A stretch of DNA of 64,000 bases from assembly GCF_029227915.1 (NCBI RefSeq), contig NC_079884.1, positions 26,846,001 through 26,910,000 on the forward strand, written 5' to 3'. Source of the DNA: Hydractinia symbiolongicarpus. Taxonomy: Eukaryota; Cnidaria; Hydrozoa; Anthoathecata; Hydractiniidae. Position 1 is the first letter of the stretch; every line of letters starts with the position of its first letter. Under the pieces are notes generated by a model. The model did no database searches. It had not been told where the DNA came from and was given only the letters and a program-made list of their open reading frames with translations. A program made the position numbers and the translations under genes. Below, one piece after another: positions 24,809-37,500 of the stretch.

Positions 24809-25732
24809 AAATTTGTAAAAAAATGTGATTTGTCTCGATTATTCAGTTGTATGTGGTATTGATAATAAAGCATATAGAATTTAAATTCAACAACCATCCC
24901 TCTTTTCGTTCCCGTAACAAGATTACTGCAAAACAACTAAGCTACTTTGAATGAAGTCTGTGCCTGCTGAAATATGTATATTCCTCGCTTTTAACAAATT
25001 AATCTTTCTTTGAAAATTTTTCGTTAAAAGATACAGCGCAATGAATAAGGTCCATTATTATATCAGCCAAGTCGAAGTCATAAAATATTTACCGAGTTAG
25101 GATCGACACAGCTTATGCAACCAATATCTAGATGTGTCGAACAGGGCGGTGCCGTACGGCTGACCTTGTAAATTTTCAAGCTGAGCCGTGCTGAAGTATG
25201 CGATCTGAAAAATATTGATGGGGTTAAGTTCAGCTCTGCACTGCTCTTCTCGACTCTTCAAAACGGTGTGTCAAGCCGTTCCAAACAGAGGCCTGATGAT
25301 ATTGTATGAGTTTGGTTCCACACGAAATCACTTATATAATGGGCGTAAGCGGGAAGTTTTATTTTAGAGACAATTCACCACTACTTGATAGTTTAAAGTT
25401 TATAACAATCCGTATTTTTTTTAAAAAAGGACGCAGCCGGGCAAGTAAATGTCAACCCACTTACGCGAGGTCGTGTAAGTACGGACAAAGATAACAATAA
25501 CTTGAACAAACATTTAATAAAGATGTTTACAAAACAACAGATGATCTACATAAGAACAAACAAACCTTACAAATCTGCTTTCGCAAGTTTATTAAAGTTA
25601 CACTGTGTGTGTTACAAAAGAGTTATGTGAGCCTGATCCGTCGCTTCTGAGTAAACAGCAGAAAAGTGAGTCATAGAAAAATTATTTGAATAAAAGGAAT
25701 TCAATGTCTAGAGGAATGCTCCTGGAATTTTT

Positions 25733-25885
25733 ATGGAAGAATCCAAGGCATCAAAATGCCAAGCCATCATGGAAGCAGGTAAAAAATTTAACCGTCTCTT
25801 TCTCTCTCTCTCCGAATCCCTGCAAAATGATTGCAGAACCCTCGTTGATAGCAGTAACAACAAACAAGCTATCTTGACTAAATAA
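25733..25885 (+). CDS. Short ORF, 50 aa, unknown
   Basis: An open frame from ATG to TAA encodes MEESKASKCQ followed by an amphipathic, probably helical segment (EAGKKFNRLFLSLSES) and an Asp/Asn/Ser-rich end. The composition looks more protein-like than neighbouring AT-driven frames. There is no intron evidence and no recognised family. It could be a real micro-gene, one exon of an unseen gene, or chance. I cannot decide from sequence alone. Confidence 0.28.
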   Translation: MEESKASKCQAIMEAGKKFNRLFLSLSESLQNDCRTLVDSSNNKQAILTK

Positions 25886-26210
25886 TGGTAAGAAAGGTTA
25901 ATAAAAAGTTTTACTCAAAGTTACTTTTTTGATGATTTTAGCACAAAGAGTTACTTAACAATTGGTTATGACAAACTTTTTTTGATTAACCCCAAATGTT
26001 ACTCTTTAATAAATTATCCTTTTTTGTATATCATATAGGATATATATACACTTTTATATTTTTATATAGTTGCTAAAGCACACAGCAATAAAATTATCAT
26101 CCCAGCAGCAGTTGCTTATTGCTTTGTTACTTATTCCAAGAAAAGTGTATGTTTGGTGGAACTTCAAAATTTGATTCCGCCACCACCTGTCAATTTAGTC
26201 TCCAAACCAA

Positions 26211-26289
26211 GCAACCTCGTTCCCAGGGCATTTTGCCTTCACTCCGTAATAACGGCTCAGGGGCCACAAGACCCCGGGGACGAGGTTGC
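26211..26289. mobile_element. Complete 79-bp inverted-repeat element (MITE) with target duplication
   Basis: The ends GCAACCTCGTTCCCAGGG and CCCCGGGGACGAGGTTGC are near-perfect inverted repeats. The element is flanked on both sides by AAACCAA (26,204-26,210 and 26,290-26,296), a 7-bp direct repeat consistent with target-site duplication. Related ends occur near 18,960 and 23,761. It is far GC-richer than its surroundings. Confidence 0.8.
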
Positions 26290-29200
26290 AAACCAAGAAT
26301 TAGTCCTACATTAAAAAATACTTTTATAATGTTCTGGGGTGTTTTTAGACTGATGTTTATAACGCACATAAAAGTCTAGCTACCTAGGCACATTCTCAAA
26401 GTACAAAGCATTAAAATAAAAAAAACATCCAAATATTTTGTAGATGCTAGCTAGCTAGGTACTCTTATTTTGTACCAAAAAACATCACGGAATTGTGGCT
26501 CGCTAATTAGTTACTTTCACTTTTAATAACAAGATGAAGATAGCTAAATTTCTAAATTTCTATCCTCCTAGATCATATATATGATAAGTAACACATTATA
26601 TATACGACTTGAGAGTCATACATAAGGAAACTATCATAATATATATCGATATTTACAGTGCATATATGAGTGTTCTGAATATTGCTACGTATGAACAACC
26701 ATAGAAGTTAAAAGAGTGTACAACAGCTGTAGCGTAACGTAACAAAACGTAGCCTAGAATAAACTCGCTTGTTCATAACATGATAATATCTATATTATTC
26801 AATGACAATGACTGAACAGATAAGTGGTAAAATTTTTAAAGACATAGAAGTTAACTTCACTTATTTCAACTCATTTGCTAGTTATTTGACCTCAAAATTT
26901 AAATGTGCAATGCGATTACTTTACTAATCCTATTTGATGCATTGACGCCAGTCTAACATATTAGCGTCAAGAAAAACCAAATTTGTTGGCTCACAAATGA
27001 AACTTTTTTTTTGCGTATTGTTACAATAGACAAGCTGTCGTAAAACCTACAAGAATATTTTAAAATTTATTGTAAGGCTTGAACAATCAATTAAAAGGGA
27101 AAAAATGCGGTTAAAGGTAAATTGTGTTGCACATACGTACATTTTTTTCCAAAAAAACCTTATCACAACTTCGGTTTAATAAAAAAAAACACTTAAAACA
27201 ACCTGTTGCTACAAAACTAATTGTTAGTAAAAAAACCTCTAGCCTCTAAACTGCTAAAGTATTACAGGTTAATTAAGACTGTTGACTACTTGTATCAATA
27301 AATTTCACACTTTCGCCAAAGTTTATATAACAGTAAAATTTGTAGTTACCTAACTGCATTTAGCATAAGGAAGATTTGATTAGGAATTTTGTTCTGACCA
27401 AGCGTGTTCAACTACTTTTATTTTTTTAGCCAGAGGTAGCTGGCAGGAGCCAAAGACCCAGGTGTAGCAAGTAAAAAAATCAAAAAAAGTTGGAAACTCC
27501 CCCCCCCCCCCTCCCCCGTTTCAATGTTTAAATCACACTGTAACCCTGTATCACGAAGGAGGTACTGGAAATTGGTCCATGGTATACCAATACCTGCATG
27601 GTACTTTGGCATATACTTGGTATAAATTTGTTAACTGATTTAGGTTGGTAAACACACATAAATTTTCACATAAATGAAGATACAAACATGTGGAACAAGA
27701 GAGTGTTCTGTTTTTCGTTTTTTCTTAACCAACTTTGTCCGGGATTGTAGCTGAGTAAAAACCGGATTCATGAAGATAACACAAAAAAATAATGTTGGCT
27801 AAAATATAAAAGGTCTTAACAGAAAAATCAAGTAAAAAGATATTTTAAAACTTATTTGACAATTTCCTTACACATCTAAAACTGGGTAATCATTTTCAAA
27901 AACATATAAATGGCTAAAGCATTTAAACACATTTTCGAAAATGATTACGATTTTAGTATATATACCTACAGAAGTTTGTTTTTCTTTTCATAGATTTGTT
28001 TTTGTTGATTTCTTTAAAAAGGCGCGAATAATTAAAAATTTTTAGCCGAAATAAACAAGGCAGTGTTGGAATGTGCATGTATTTCTAACAAAAGAAATGC
28101 ATCGAGAGAACAAAAAAAAAAAAAAACGGTTATTACACATGGCTTTTTTTAAAGAAAATTTTAAAATTGAACAGAGGATTTCGTAAAACCACGCGGACAT
28201 GCTGTAGTTACTTCTTTAGTAAAAGCAACTTATCTACTCGCCTGTCTCAGACAGCCGGAATTACCAAATTGGTTAAGGCGCTACCGACATAATTTGATAC
28301 CCAGTATTAAATTCATTCAGATCATGAAATGTAACAACACGATTATAAATCTGGCATGTACATTAATTGATTACAGGAAATTTATAATTTTTGTTGAAAA
28401 ATATCTAGATTATAAAGCTGGAAAGCACAGCTAATACAAAATTATTTTTTTATGCTAATACCAACCAGCAACAAAGACATATTTAGAAAAAAAACGTAAA
28501 CTTAAAAAAACAAGAGATCTTTTTCTGTATCTGTTACAACATGTAAACGACGATTGTCGTAATAGAAGAAAATTAAGTTGAAAGTTGTTTTTGAGAAGAT
28601 AGCGGAAAAAATGAATCTTTAGCATCTTGTAAAATCTATTAATGAAAGTACTGAACCAAAAATTTCCTTTGCAATCCTGCTTTTCCACCCCACGCATGCA
28701 GTTTTGCAAGAACACATTACCCTTTTTTTGCAACTTCATGCAGTTGAAAACACAAAATGGAATTTATCGTTAGGAGTTTGGCAGTAAAAAAAATTACAAA
28801 ACTAATGAACACTGAATGCATGATAGACAGGACAAGCAGCATAATTTTTCTATCACTGATAAATCAAAAGGTTGGAAAAATTACCCTACGTCGCAAAAAA
28901 ACAATTCTGTGGTCAGACACTTTTTGATTTATTTCTTCTATTGCTTTTTCTTCGCGAGATCATTAATGGGAAATCCTTTCTTCTTTATTGTTTTGACCGC
29001 GAATGGTCTCATCCACCCGAATAAACATGACTAATTCCCGTATTACTTAAGATGAGGTCGCGCTTGCTTTGCGCTTATTGGTTCTGACGAATGTGTTTAT
29101 TGGCAGAGTTGATTTAGTCGAAGAATATTTTTGGTCCGAAAGTACACTATTTAATCCTTAATTGTCAATCTGCAATTAAAATTGAAGTTTGTATGCATTA

Positions 29201-29404
29201 CAAAAAGGTGTGCATGTCTGAATTATCTCTTGTGACTAAACAATACAATAAAAATTGAGAAAGAGTATTTGGAAAAGAATTTAATACATCTAGTGGAATG
29301 TTACTAAAAAAGTTGGCACAAGCTTATGAAGAATTGACGATCGCTAATAATAGCATTCACACATTTCAAAATACATTCACCGGAATGAAATATTGAGCTG
29401 GATA

Positions 29405-32400
29405 TCATACTCTTAAACCACGCTGTTGTTTAAGCTTTTCATGCAGCTTCCGCGTCTCCAGGATGTACAGCTCGTTTTGACAAATTTCATCATGTCCAGG
29501 ATGCCACATGTTGCTTAACACGCGTTCCATGTTGCCAGTGCGAACAGTGTGACTCGGAATGATGTTCTGGTTCTCCTTTTGGAAAATAAGAAAAAGATAT
29601 TATGTTAAACTCAGCCTGTGTCTATCTAAGAACGAATCTTTGGTGAAAGAGTTCTTATTTCTTGTGACATTAACATTAGCAACTTTTCAAAACAGAAATA
29701 AGTTGACGAATACTTGCTAATAAAAAAGACTATGATGAATACTCTTTTGTTTGTAAAGAAGAACAAAAACAACTTCATTAATAAAAGACAAATTAATAAA
29801 AGCAATCTATATTAGTTAAATTTTTTTTATCGTTTATTTCTGACAGACCTGCCACAACTACACACACGTAAAGTATAGGTACACTTAGTGAAATGTGAAA
29901 AACAAACAAGCAAACAAAATAGGGCAGAAGTACAAAAGTGGGACAATATAATAGACCTGCCTGTTATATTAAGACAAGAAATTAATTTCTGAAGTTATAT
30001 TCGCGATTTTAACCTCCTTAACTCAATGTTAACCTTACTACACGAACTTTATACGAATAAAATTGCTTTAGCGTTGTTATTTAAATCCAAATGGTGTGAC
30101 CTTTAAAATTATTCGAAAATACACGAGAAAAACATGAGATATGTGGGAGGCTAGCAGAAGTTCGAGTTGCCATTTTAAAATTGTATTTGTTTTTGAAAAT
30201 TACACACTCAAAAGAATAAAACAAAACAAATCTAGAATCGGTTATTTGCAATTAAGCAAACCTTAGAAGAAATTATTTTCATCAAGATTCACACATCTAC
30301 CCTTTTTGGTTCTAAAACGAACTGGCTAATCATCATCTGGACAGTTTTTACGTGGAATAACTACTTTTCCGTCGTACACTCATAATACTCCAAACTGTCA
30401 GGCTTTCTTGGGAAATCTATCATCTTTGGACAACTTTCACTTTGTTACTATGAAGGTATAAACCTCCATGTCAAAAACAAAAAGTTTGAGACTTGCGTGG
30501 AAATTTGAAGTGTCCAACTATGCCCAAAAGTTTACCCTCCAAAATTCAAACGATTCTGGTCGCTATTCTGGTTGCAGTTAAATGGAGGGGTTGGGGAAGG
30601 TTTTTATGTGGAAATGTGGGGTCAAATCCACGCGGGGGATTCTCCTTAGTAGGAGCTCTCCGGGGAGACTTAATCAGGGTAGGGGTAGCAGAGTTGTTTG
30701 TCCGAGGTGGCAATTATCCTGCGGGGGAATATGATTTGCATACAGATGAACGTTAATCATTATTATTAAGGGAAGTGTAATCTCGATGAAAAGATAACAT
30801 ACGGGTGGGTGTAGGTTATTAAAAAGATGTGAAAAACAAAAAGCTATCATACCTTGTAACACGCGGCGAGTTAATTATGTTTGTCTACAACAAGTTAAAA
30901 GAGAAAGTAAAAATACGTCATAGATAAAAATAACTTACTTGAAGGGTACTTCTCAGGTCGAACAATGATATTGGAGATAATACTGAGTTTCGAACTTCCG
31001 CAGAAGCGAATTTTGAATAGGCTTCTGCTTCGGCCTGGTCGTATGTCCGATGAGGGTTCGAATGGCCAAGTTGGTCTTGTGTTCGCTGTTGGTGAAAATT
31101 TCTGTTAAAAAGGAAACATTTAAATGCTGTTTTTTTAGTTTGATTTTAAACAGGTCCATAAATGTGCCCCAAACTCTTCATCTTTTATGTCTAAAATAGG
31201 TCGGCATATGACGATCGTTGCATATGACAATTTTTTGCCCCATGAGAAAGTCTATGCAACTTAATTTTAACTTTTGTAACTTTAAGACGAGCAGTTTACG
31301 CAAACTTGGGCGACAATTACAAACCGCAGTAATATAATTTTGCTGACTTGTTTTAAAAAATAAAATTCCATTTTCGCGGAACTTATTTTTAGCAAAAGAA
31401 ATTACTCCGGCTGTATTAAATACAAGAAAAATTTTGAAACGATTAGAGAGATAATTTAATTTTCACAGATAATTTAATCCTGAAGCGCAACGGATTACTC
31501 ACTTGCATCAAAGGTAAGTCTGAGTCGGTTATGTTATTACATACAATGAGGGCGTGGCCTACCTTTCCTCGTACAGGTTTCCGTTGCATAAATTACTTCT
31601 CATGTGAGCGGAACCGAATTTATATTGAAAATGACTTCCTGAGCGGATAGCATATGGTTTTTTACGTGAAATACACGCCTGCAGAATGTTCTTGAGATGA
31701 GCCTTTGTAAAAAAAACAAAAAAAAAACATGACAGTTGACATGGCATTTGTCAAATAGGATGACTGGTTTTCCTCGAAAAACAAACAAACAAGTATTTGA
31801 CAGTTTTACCACCTCAAATTATTTAATATAATTCTCTCCTTAGTTGCAGTTCTTTTTTCTTCGAACGCTCTCAAATTTCACAACGTTGACAAGTCAACAA
31901 CAGTAACCTACCTCAACTGCAGCAGCAAGCAATGGTGCTGTTTCATCTGCTATCGAATCTAAACCCGCATCCCACGCTCCAAGATATAACCGACCATGCA
32001 GTGTTGATATATCTGGTAGAACCAACTCTTGAGAACATAGACTAATATTTTGCTGGTCTTCACCTACGAGAAACAAAGATCACGGAAATATGTTTTCAGG
32101 AGATGGAGTTCCTGGAGACTGAATCATTATTTGATTAATTATATTAAACTTGATTTTTCACTCAAATCTCGAAAATTTGTACGTTGAACATATTAAGCAC
32201 TTTTTAAATTATGAATTTTTTTGCGAATAAGAAACTTACAAAGGAAAAATTTCTAAAGTAACAGGTACACGCAATAAAATCAAAGAATGATTTTTAAAAA
32301 CATTCTTACCCTGGAGTGAGAAAACACCCAATAAACCACGTGACGTATGAGAAGATAGAAAATAAGAGATATAAAGACAAATTAAAATCAAATTAAAAAT

Positions 32401-34508
32401 AGGAATGACCACATTACTATTGTACATTTACTTGTCAAAAATATTAAAACATATTTTCATATTTACATTACCTTGCTCAAGAATGGTGGAGTCGTTTTCA
32501 GTGGATCACTGCTGATAAAACCTTGCTAAAAGAAAAACATCAAATTTTCTCATTGTTAAAAATGCAGTGGAGAACAACGTTAATGAGGGGGAAATTACTC
32601 ACAAATGTCAGAGCAAAGTAAATATAAATTAACTCGTAGGAAGTAATGAATACCTGTGGTGTATTATTATCTTCGCTACGTCGCTTCACCCGGGGTTTCC
32701 GAAGGTGAAGGGATTTGGGATGAGCTTTTTGCGTCGATTTTGAGTGGGTAGCTAAGATACAAATATAAATTAATAAAAATGACGTTCCACCATGCATTAT
32801 TTTCCGAGATTTTTAAATTTCATAAAAAAATATTTCGCGTAGAGGGCAATTTTTTAACGTAGATTTTGATATATATTCCCTTACTCTGCGGGTATTAAAT
32901 TTTGCGAGTTCAAGTAGTAACATATTGTGAATTACTTCAAACTTAAGGCAAGCAGTCACAACATCAGCCATCACTTGAAAAGTTCGTTTAACAAGGTTCG
33001 TTGTATGAAGCGGATGTCGAGGTTAAGTACTCACACAACTCTCTCTTGTTTTAACGTCAAATGATTAAAGTTAACAACCGTTTTGTAACCCTGTAACCTT
33101 GTATTTCCTCGAACATGTAGCTGTGTTGTTTCGTTAAAAATTAAAGCTAGAATTTTCTTGCCTGTTAATTCAGTAAAAGTGAAATTTGTAAACGCAATAA
33201 CTCTACCCTTTTGAGTCAAAGAAATACAAAAAAACAGGTTATATTTTCTTAATGTATGTAAAAACAGGTATATTACTACGTTGCATATCTTTTTAATACA
33301 ATTAATTAATTCATTCTGCAAAAAAAAGGAACCACTTTATCTACGAATACGTATTTATTAAATTTTTCTTACCAGGTGCACTGGCCGCAATCGCTTGGCA
33401 TTTTGCTAAGATTGACAATATGAATTCATTATGGTAATTAATTTTTCCTGGACCCAACAACTCAAAAGCTTGTGTGTCAAAGTCATCTTTGCTGATCTGC
33501 AAAGAGAAAAAAAATTGCACAAAAAGTTCATATTATTGGTAAAAGTAAGGAGTGGAGAAAAACCACGTGACCGAATAAATAGACTAAGGAGTAATAAACT
33601 AGTCATGTTAAGTCACACATAAAATTTTAGGACTTGGTAAATAATTAGTGCATATAACTGCATAAAGAAATAAGAGGAACATTTCTTACCTTCTGTTTGT
33701 ACCATAGCTTCATATTAATCCAGTACCTAAAAAAATTATCGCCCTCTCTATATCTACGGGTGCAACACAGAACTCTAAAACAGGGAAGCAGTCAGTCGTT
33801 ATAACAATAGGCCCTTTCTTAAGGAAAAGACTATGAGGTGTTTAAACAAATAAAACGAAAGAGAAAACTTGTTTTGTTTCATGTAAAAAAATTCGTAATG
33901 TACGAGTCAAACAAAGTCGATTAAGCGAGTCAATATTTTGGATGATAATTTTACTTCGTATAATCATTAGCTACTAAGGGTGGAAAAATAATTTTTTTAT
34001 AAAAGCAGCTTGTGTGAATGGTCTTGTATTTGTTGAGATCATTGCAATATATTATTCGTGATATTGGAAAAGAAGTCAAGTTTTAAAAAAAATCCACGTG
34101 TCTGGTTACAAATGACGTCGTCTGGTTTTAAATGTCGTCATCCGGTTTTAAATGACGTCGTCTGGTTTTAAATAATGTCGTCTCCATAAAAATTAAAAAG
34201 CCAAAAACAAAAAAGCCACAGCAATTATGATGGAGATGATAAAGGATACTATCAATTATCCCTCATAGAAAAGTGCAAATTTTTCATTTCCCTCTTACGA
34301 CGTCGGCCAGTAATTGGTTCACAAAAAAAATTTCCTGCCCATCTTCAGACAAATAAACTAACTGCAGACAATAACAATTGATAGAAGATTTTGCGATATC
34401 AGTAGATTACATGTCAGCAGAAAAGTTGAAAACGATAGTTACTCACCGTTCTGCATATTCCCCTAAAGCCTCAAGGAGTTTCCTTCTAGCCGTATCCACG
34501 TCTACCAT
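29405..34508 (-). CDS. TADA1: TADA1, SAGA histone acetyltransferase complex subunit (about 333 aa)
   Basis: Orthologue of human TADA1 and yeast Hfi1/Ada1, a histone-fold scaffold in the SAGA coactivator core. Exons, 5' to 3': 34508-34447, 33726-33690, 33496-33373, 32751-32654, 32525-32472, a tiny exon (see separate entry), 32063-31912, 31702-31563, 31101-30939, 29575-29405. Recognition rests on family landmarks: an YWINMKLWYKQK segment then ISKDDFD; LCSQELVLPD followed by the histone-fold start (LHGRLYLGAWDAGLD); AVE.HLKNIL with the basic SRKKPYA; SLFDLRSTLQ; and the terminal NIIPSHTV...MWHPGHDEI. The predicted length matches the human protein (335 aa, from memory). A basic linker (KPRVKRR) is encoded by exon 4. 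Every junction agrees in phase except exon 5 to the next large exon, where one extra base is required. Acceptors of the last exon and of 31702 are AAAG, weaker than usual. Confidence 0.93.
30530..30760. repeat. GC-rich insertion in the last TADA1 intron
   Basis: About 230 bp of G-rich sequence in an otherwise AT-rich intron. It carries an open plus-strand frame without recognisable content. It is probably a transposon fragment; no clear ends found. Confidence 0.3.
32310..32310 (-). CDS. TADA1: Candidate single-nucleotide exon of TADA1
   Basis: The exon ending at 32,472 closes in phase 0, while the exon starting at 32,063 needs one preceding base. Both flanking frames are fixed by similarity to TADA1. 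Between them, a long pyrimidine tract leads to ctccag, then one G, then gtaagaatg, a strong acceptor and donor separated by a single base. Including G gives FLSK-G-EDQQ, which fits the family alignment with no extra residues. Alternative: a 13-nt exon at 32,252-32,240 (tttag...gtaagt) also restores frame but adds four residues. Single-nucleotide exons are very rare. Confidence 0.45.
34110..34190. repeat. 20-bp tandem repeat, about 4 copies
   Basis: Imperfect units of gtcgtctggttttaaatgac upstream of the TADA1 second exon, inside intron 1. Each unit contains a gacgtc- or CRE-like core (tgacgtcg). That may be coincidental. Confidence 0.75.
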
Positions 34509-37500
34509 CTTAGCACGCCTTCCGAACTGTTATCAAAACATGGCTGCCGTGTCAATATGGCATTAATTGTTAGGTTCTTTATTTTTAATTTTTAGTTGTA
34601 ATATCTAAAAACACGAAGACAGGTAAAGTTATAATGTTCTACGAAAATCAACCAATCACATTCTTAATGTTTGAAAACACGCACTGAGTGGCGACTTGTA
34701 AAATCACGAGTAGCAGTTCTTTTTAAAAGGTCGAAACAAGCTACTTGGCGCTCGAGGTAAAAAATAAAAAATTAAAAAAACTGTGAATGACAGCCAAAAA
34801 CGTGAAATCGTAAAATCTACATAATAATATTAATAACGTCAATAATAAAAAATTCAAGCGTGCGCTAAATATGAAAATTATTTGGCAACAAATTTGTCAT
34901 TAACCTCAATTAAGCACAACTTAAAAACAGATTCCATTTTTAAAACAATTCGTTTCAAAACGATCGGGTAAGCGGATTGCAGTATTTTCCGTTGGTTTCC
35001 ACAATTTTCTTATTGTCATGAATGACAGAGGAGAAAGTAATTAAAAAAATTGCTTTCTAATCGCAGTCGTTTCAAAAATAAGTTTTTGTTCAGGGATAAC
35101 AACGAATATAAGATTTGTTGCACGTTTCATACAATCAGGTTGTCTGTCAAATTTGTTTTTTTAACACCTCATATTATTATTGATTAAAGATTTTTTCCAA
35201 GGATTTGTTTCCAGTTTATTTTTCCTTTTACAGAGTTCTTTGCTATAATTTCAGCCATTATTTTATGGTTCTTAAGCACATGGACATAACAAATATTGAC
35301 AATGCACAATAAAGCTTGCTTTAATGAAACCAAAAAATGGCGTTGCAAAACATTTAACATCATGCAAATGCGCGGTATACATCATACCTAGGAGAGACTT
35401 GTAATCACATTTAACAACTCCAGATACAATATAGAACATACCGTCACTAGATTTTAAGTTTGTGAAAAACGCCACCTTTTGATATATCAATCACCTTTTT
35501 AACTAATTACAAACATAGATGGAAGCAACATGCAATAACAACAAATTTAATTTCACATAGTAGTGACAGAAACAGCAAGTAAAAAGGAGAAAACAAATTA
35601 TAACATTAAAAAATAACCTTTTACCCTCCCTGAGTGGGCCAAACCTAAAAATGACCAAACCATACTATTGCGAAACATATTTGCCCACAAAGACAATAAT
35701 GTTACCGTTGATGACTGTTAACTATGTACTTCGTTTGTGACCAATAAACCTAATGAGAAATGAAACGACTGTTAAGTTCTTTGTAATATGCTTAAATGAT
35801 TTTATTAGTATTTATCATGTACTATATAAAGTTGGTGTGGCTTTGAAGATGCATCCGATTCGCCGTTATTTGACTTTACTTGCTACTTCGTGTAATCACC
35901 TATTTTACTGAATGAGTCACAAAATTCAACATACTCTTTTTTAAATTGTAACCATTTACAGCATCTTAGATCTAACTATTAGGAAAAAACGTAAAGAACT
36001 TTTGAAAAGTTAAAATGATAAAACATAGGAGAAAAATCACAGCCATTTGTAGCAAATATATTTCGTCAGAAAATAAAATTTCATTATTAGTAATTCATGT
36101 GGGTGTTTTATGTCGGTGTAAAATTTCGAACTTAAAATCTAAGATTTAACCACAATTCTTCTCCGCTTCTGACTAATTACCATGCCCTGAAGAATCGGAA
36201 ATATCTTCTTAAAAATAAATCAAGCTTTAGAATGTGTGAAGTCTCAGATGAGTTTCCGTGAAGAAATTTCAAATTTCAGTCATGTCGCTATTTACATTTA
36301 AACTTCATGCACATGACAGAAATAAACACATTGAGAGGCGTAACTCGGTAACGAAATCTGGTACGAGAGCAACTTAAAGCAATACCTGGCAACCACACAA
36401 TACATGATATTGTGAGTGCGGATTCAATTTGGACCACAGACTGCTGTAATAAATATAGACATGCTTTTTTTAAACGCAATTATTGCAACACAACATCCCT
36501 TTCTTTCATTTCATACAATTGGTATGGTCCAGTCACTTAAAAGTGGGGCCTGGTAACTTTTGACACCTGTTAATTCCATCAAGTGCTAACTGTCCGTGCT
36601 TCTGTCTTGTGTCAACGGCCCGCGCAATTTTATGTCAACGACCTTTGTGCCGACATTTGTAAATAAAATTACAGATAAAATACGGGAACTAAATATCACG
36701 TTAAAGTAATTATATAACGCCAGTCAAATGGAGGTTCATAAATAAAAATATGTTTTTGGCAAGTCTTTTTTACAAAAAATAAAAATCCGGAAGTATTAAA
36801 CATTGACCAAATGTATGTTATTACAGAAGCTTCCATGTTCTTTGTTTCATTTCGAACAGAAAGTCAATTGTGAGGAAACACAGCGACCTTCTTAAAGTAG
36901 TGACTCATGGTAATTTATTACTGTCAATAATGAAAAAAGAACACAAAAGAAGACGACAATAGAAAGTCACCGCAGTACATCGTTTGGGAAGGTAATTAGA
37001 TTTTTGCCAATTGAAGCTTCATTAATACAGCGACTTTTTGACAGATGGTCACAACATCAACATTATGTTAGTATTATATTGAATTCAAGGTGAGTGATAA
37101 CTAGTTTGGATTTTTCTTACATTTTTTATTGTTGAAGTCTGAGTTGTGCTGTGAAAATTATTATTCTACGACATATATAAGTTTAAGGAAGAATAACGAG
37201 TTTTAAAAAAAGACAACAACAAAAACAACAAAATCAAAAACAACAACAACAACAATAACAACAACAGCCACGACAAGAACATTTTTAGTAATACCTTAAG
37301 TATGTAAAACATTTGCTCGACTGTGGAAAAATAAAAAGAAATATTGAGTTAAATTGATAATATTAAAAAAACCAAAAAAACTGTCTGCGAAGGTGGGTAC
37401 ATCATCATAGTAAGAAGTCGTGTCAATGGACAAACACCCACTCTTGGTCAACCGAAACCCCTGAACCCACCCAAAATGGCTGTCATTAAATTTCAGATAG

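Larger units (their letters stand above)
24809..29404. other. Long intergenic stretch with small repeats and one short ORF
   Basis: It lies between the convergent LIM and TADA1 genes. It contains a 50-codon ORF at 25,733, a complete 79-bp inverted-repeat element at 26,211, a dispersed repeat near 26,860-26,960 related to ones at 5.4 kb and 59.8 kb, and a poly-C run near 27,501. Near 28,250-28,300 a short tRNA-like A-box (tggttaaggcg) lacks a matching B box. No multi-exon gene recognised. Confidence 0.55.

Noticed and set aside
28250-28310. tRNA-like stretch with ccaaattggttaaggcgc
   Set aside because: It has an A-box-like sequence, but no matching B box or acceptor stem could be found, so not called as a tRNA gene.
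30493-30756. 87-residue Gly-rich plus-strand open frame
   Set aside because: It lies within a GC-rich insertion in a TADA1 intron, with no family match; likely repeat sequence.
34110-34190. Short repeats that could suggest a CRISPR-like array
   Set aside because: Head-to-tail 20-bp tandem repeat without unique spacers, in an animal intron.
35272-35490. 72-residue minus-strand open frame between TADA1 and gene A
   Set aside because: Somewhat protein-like, but no splice partners, family resemblance or start context.
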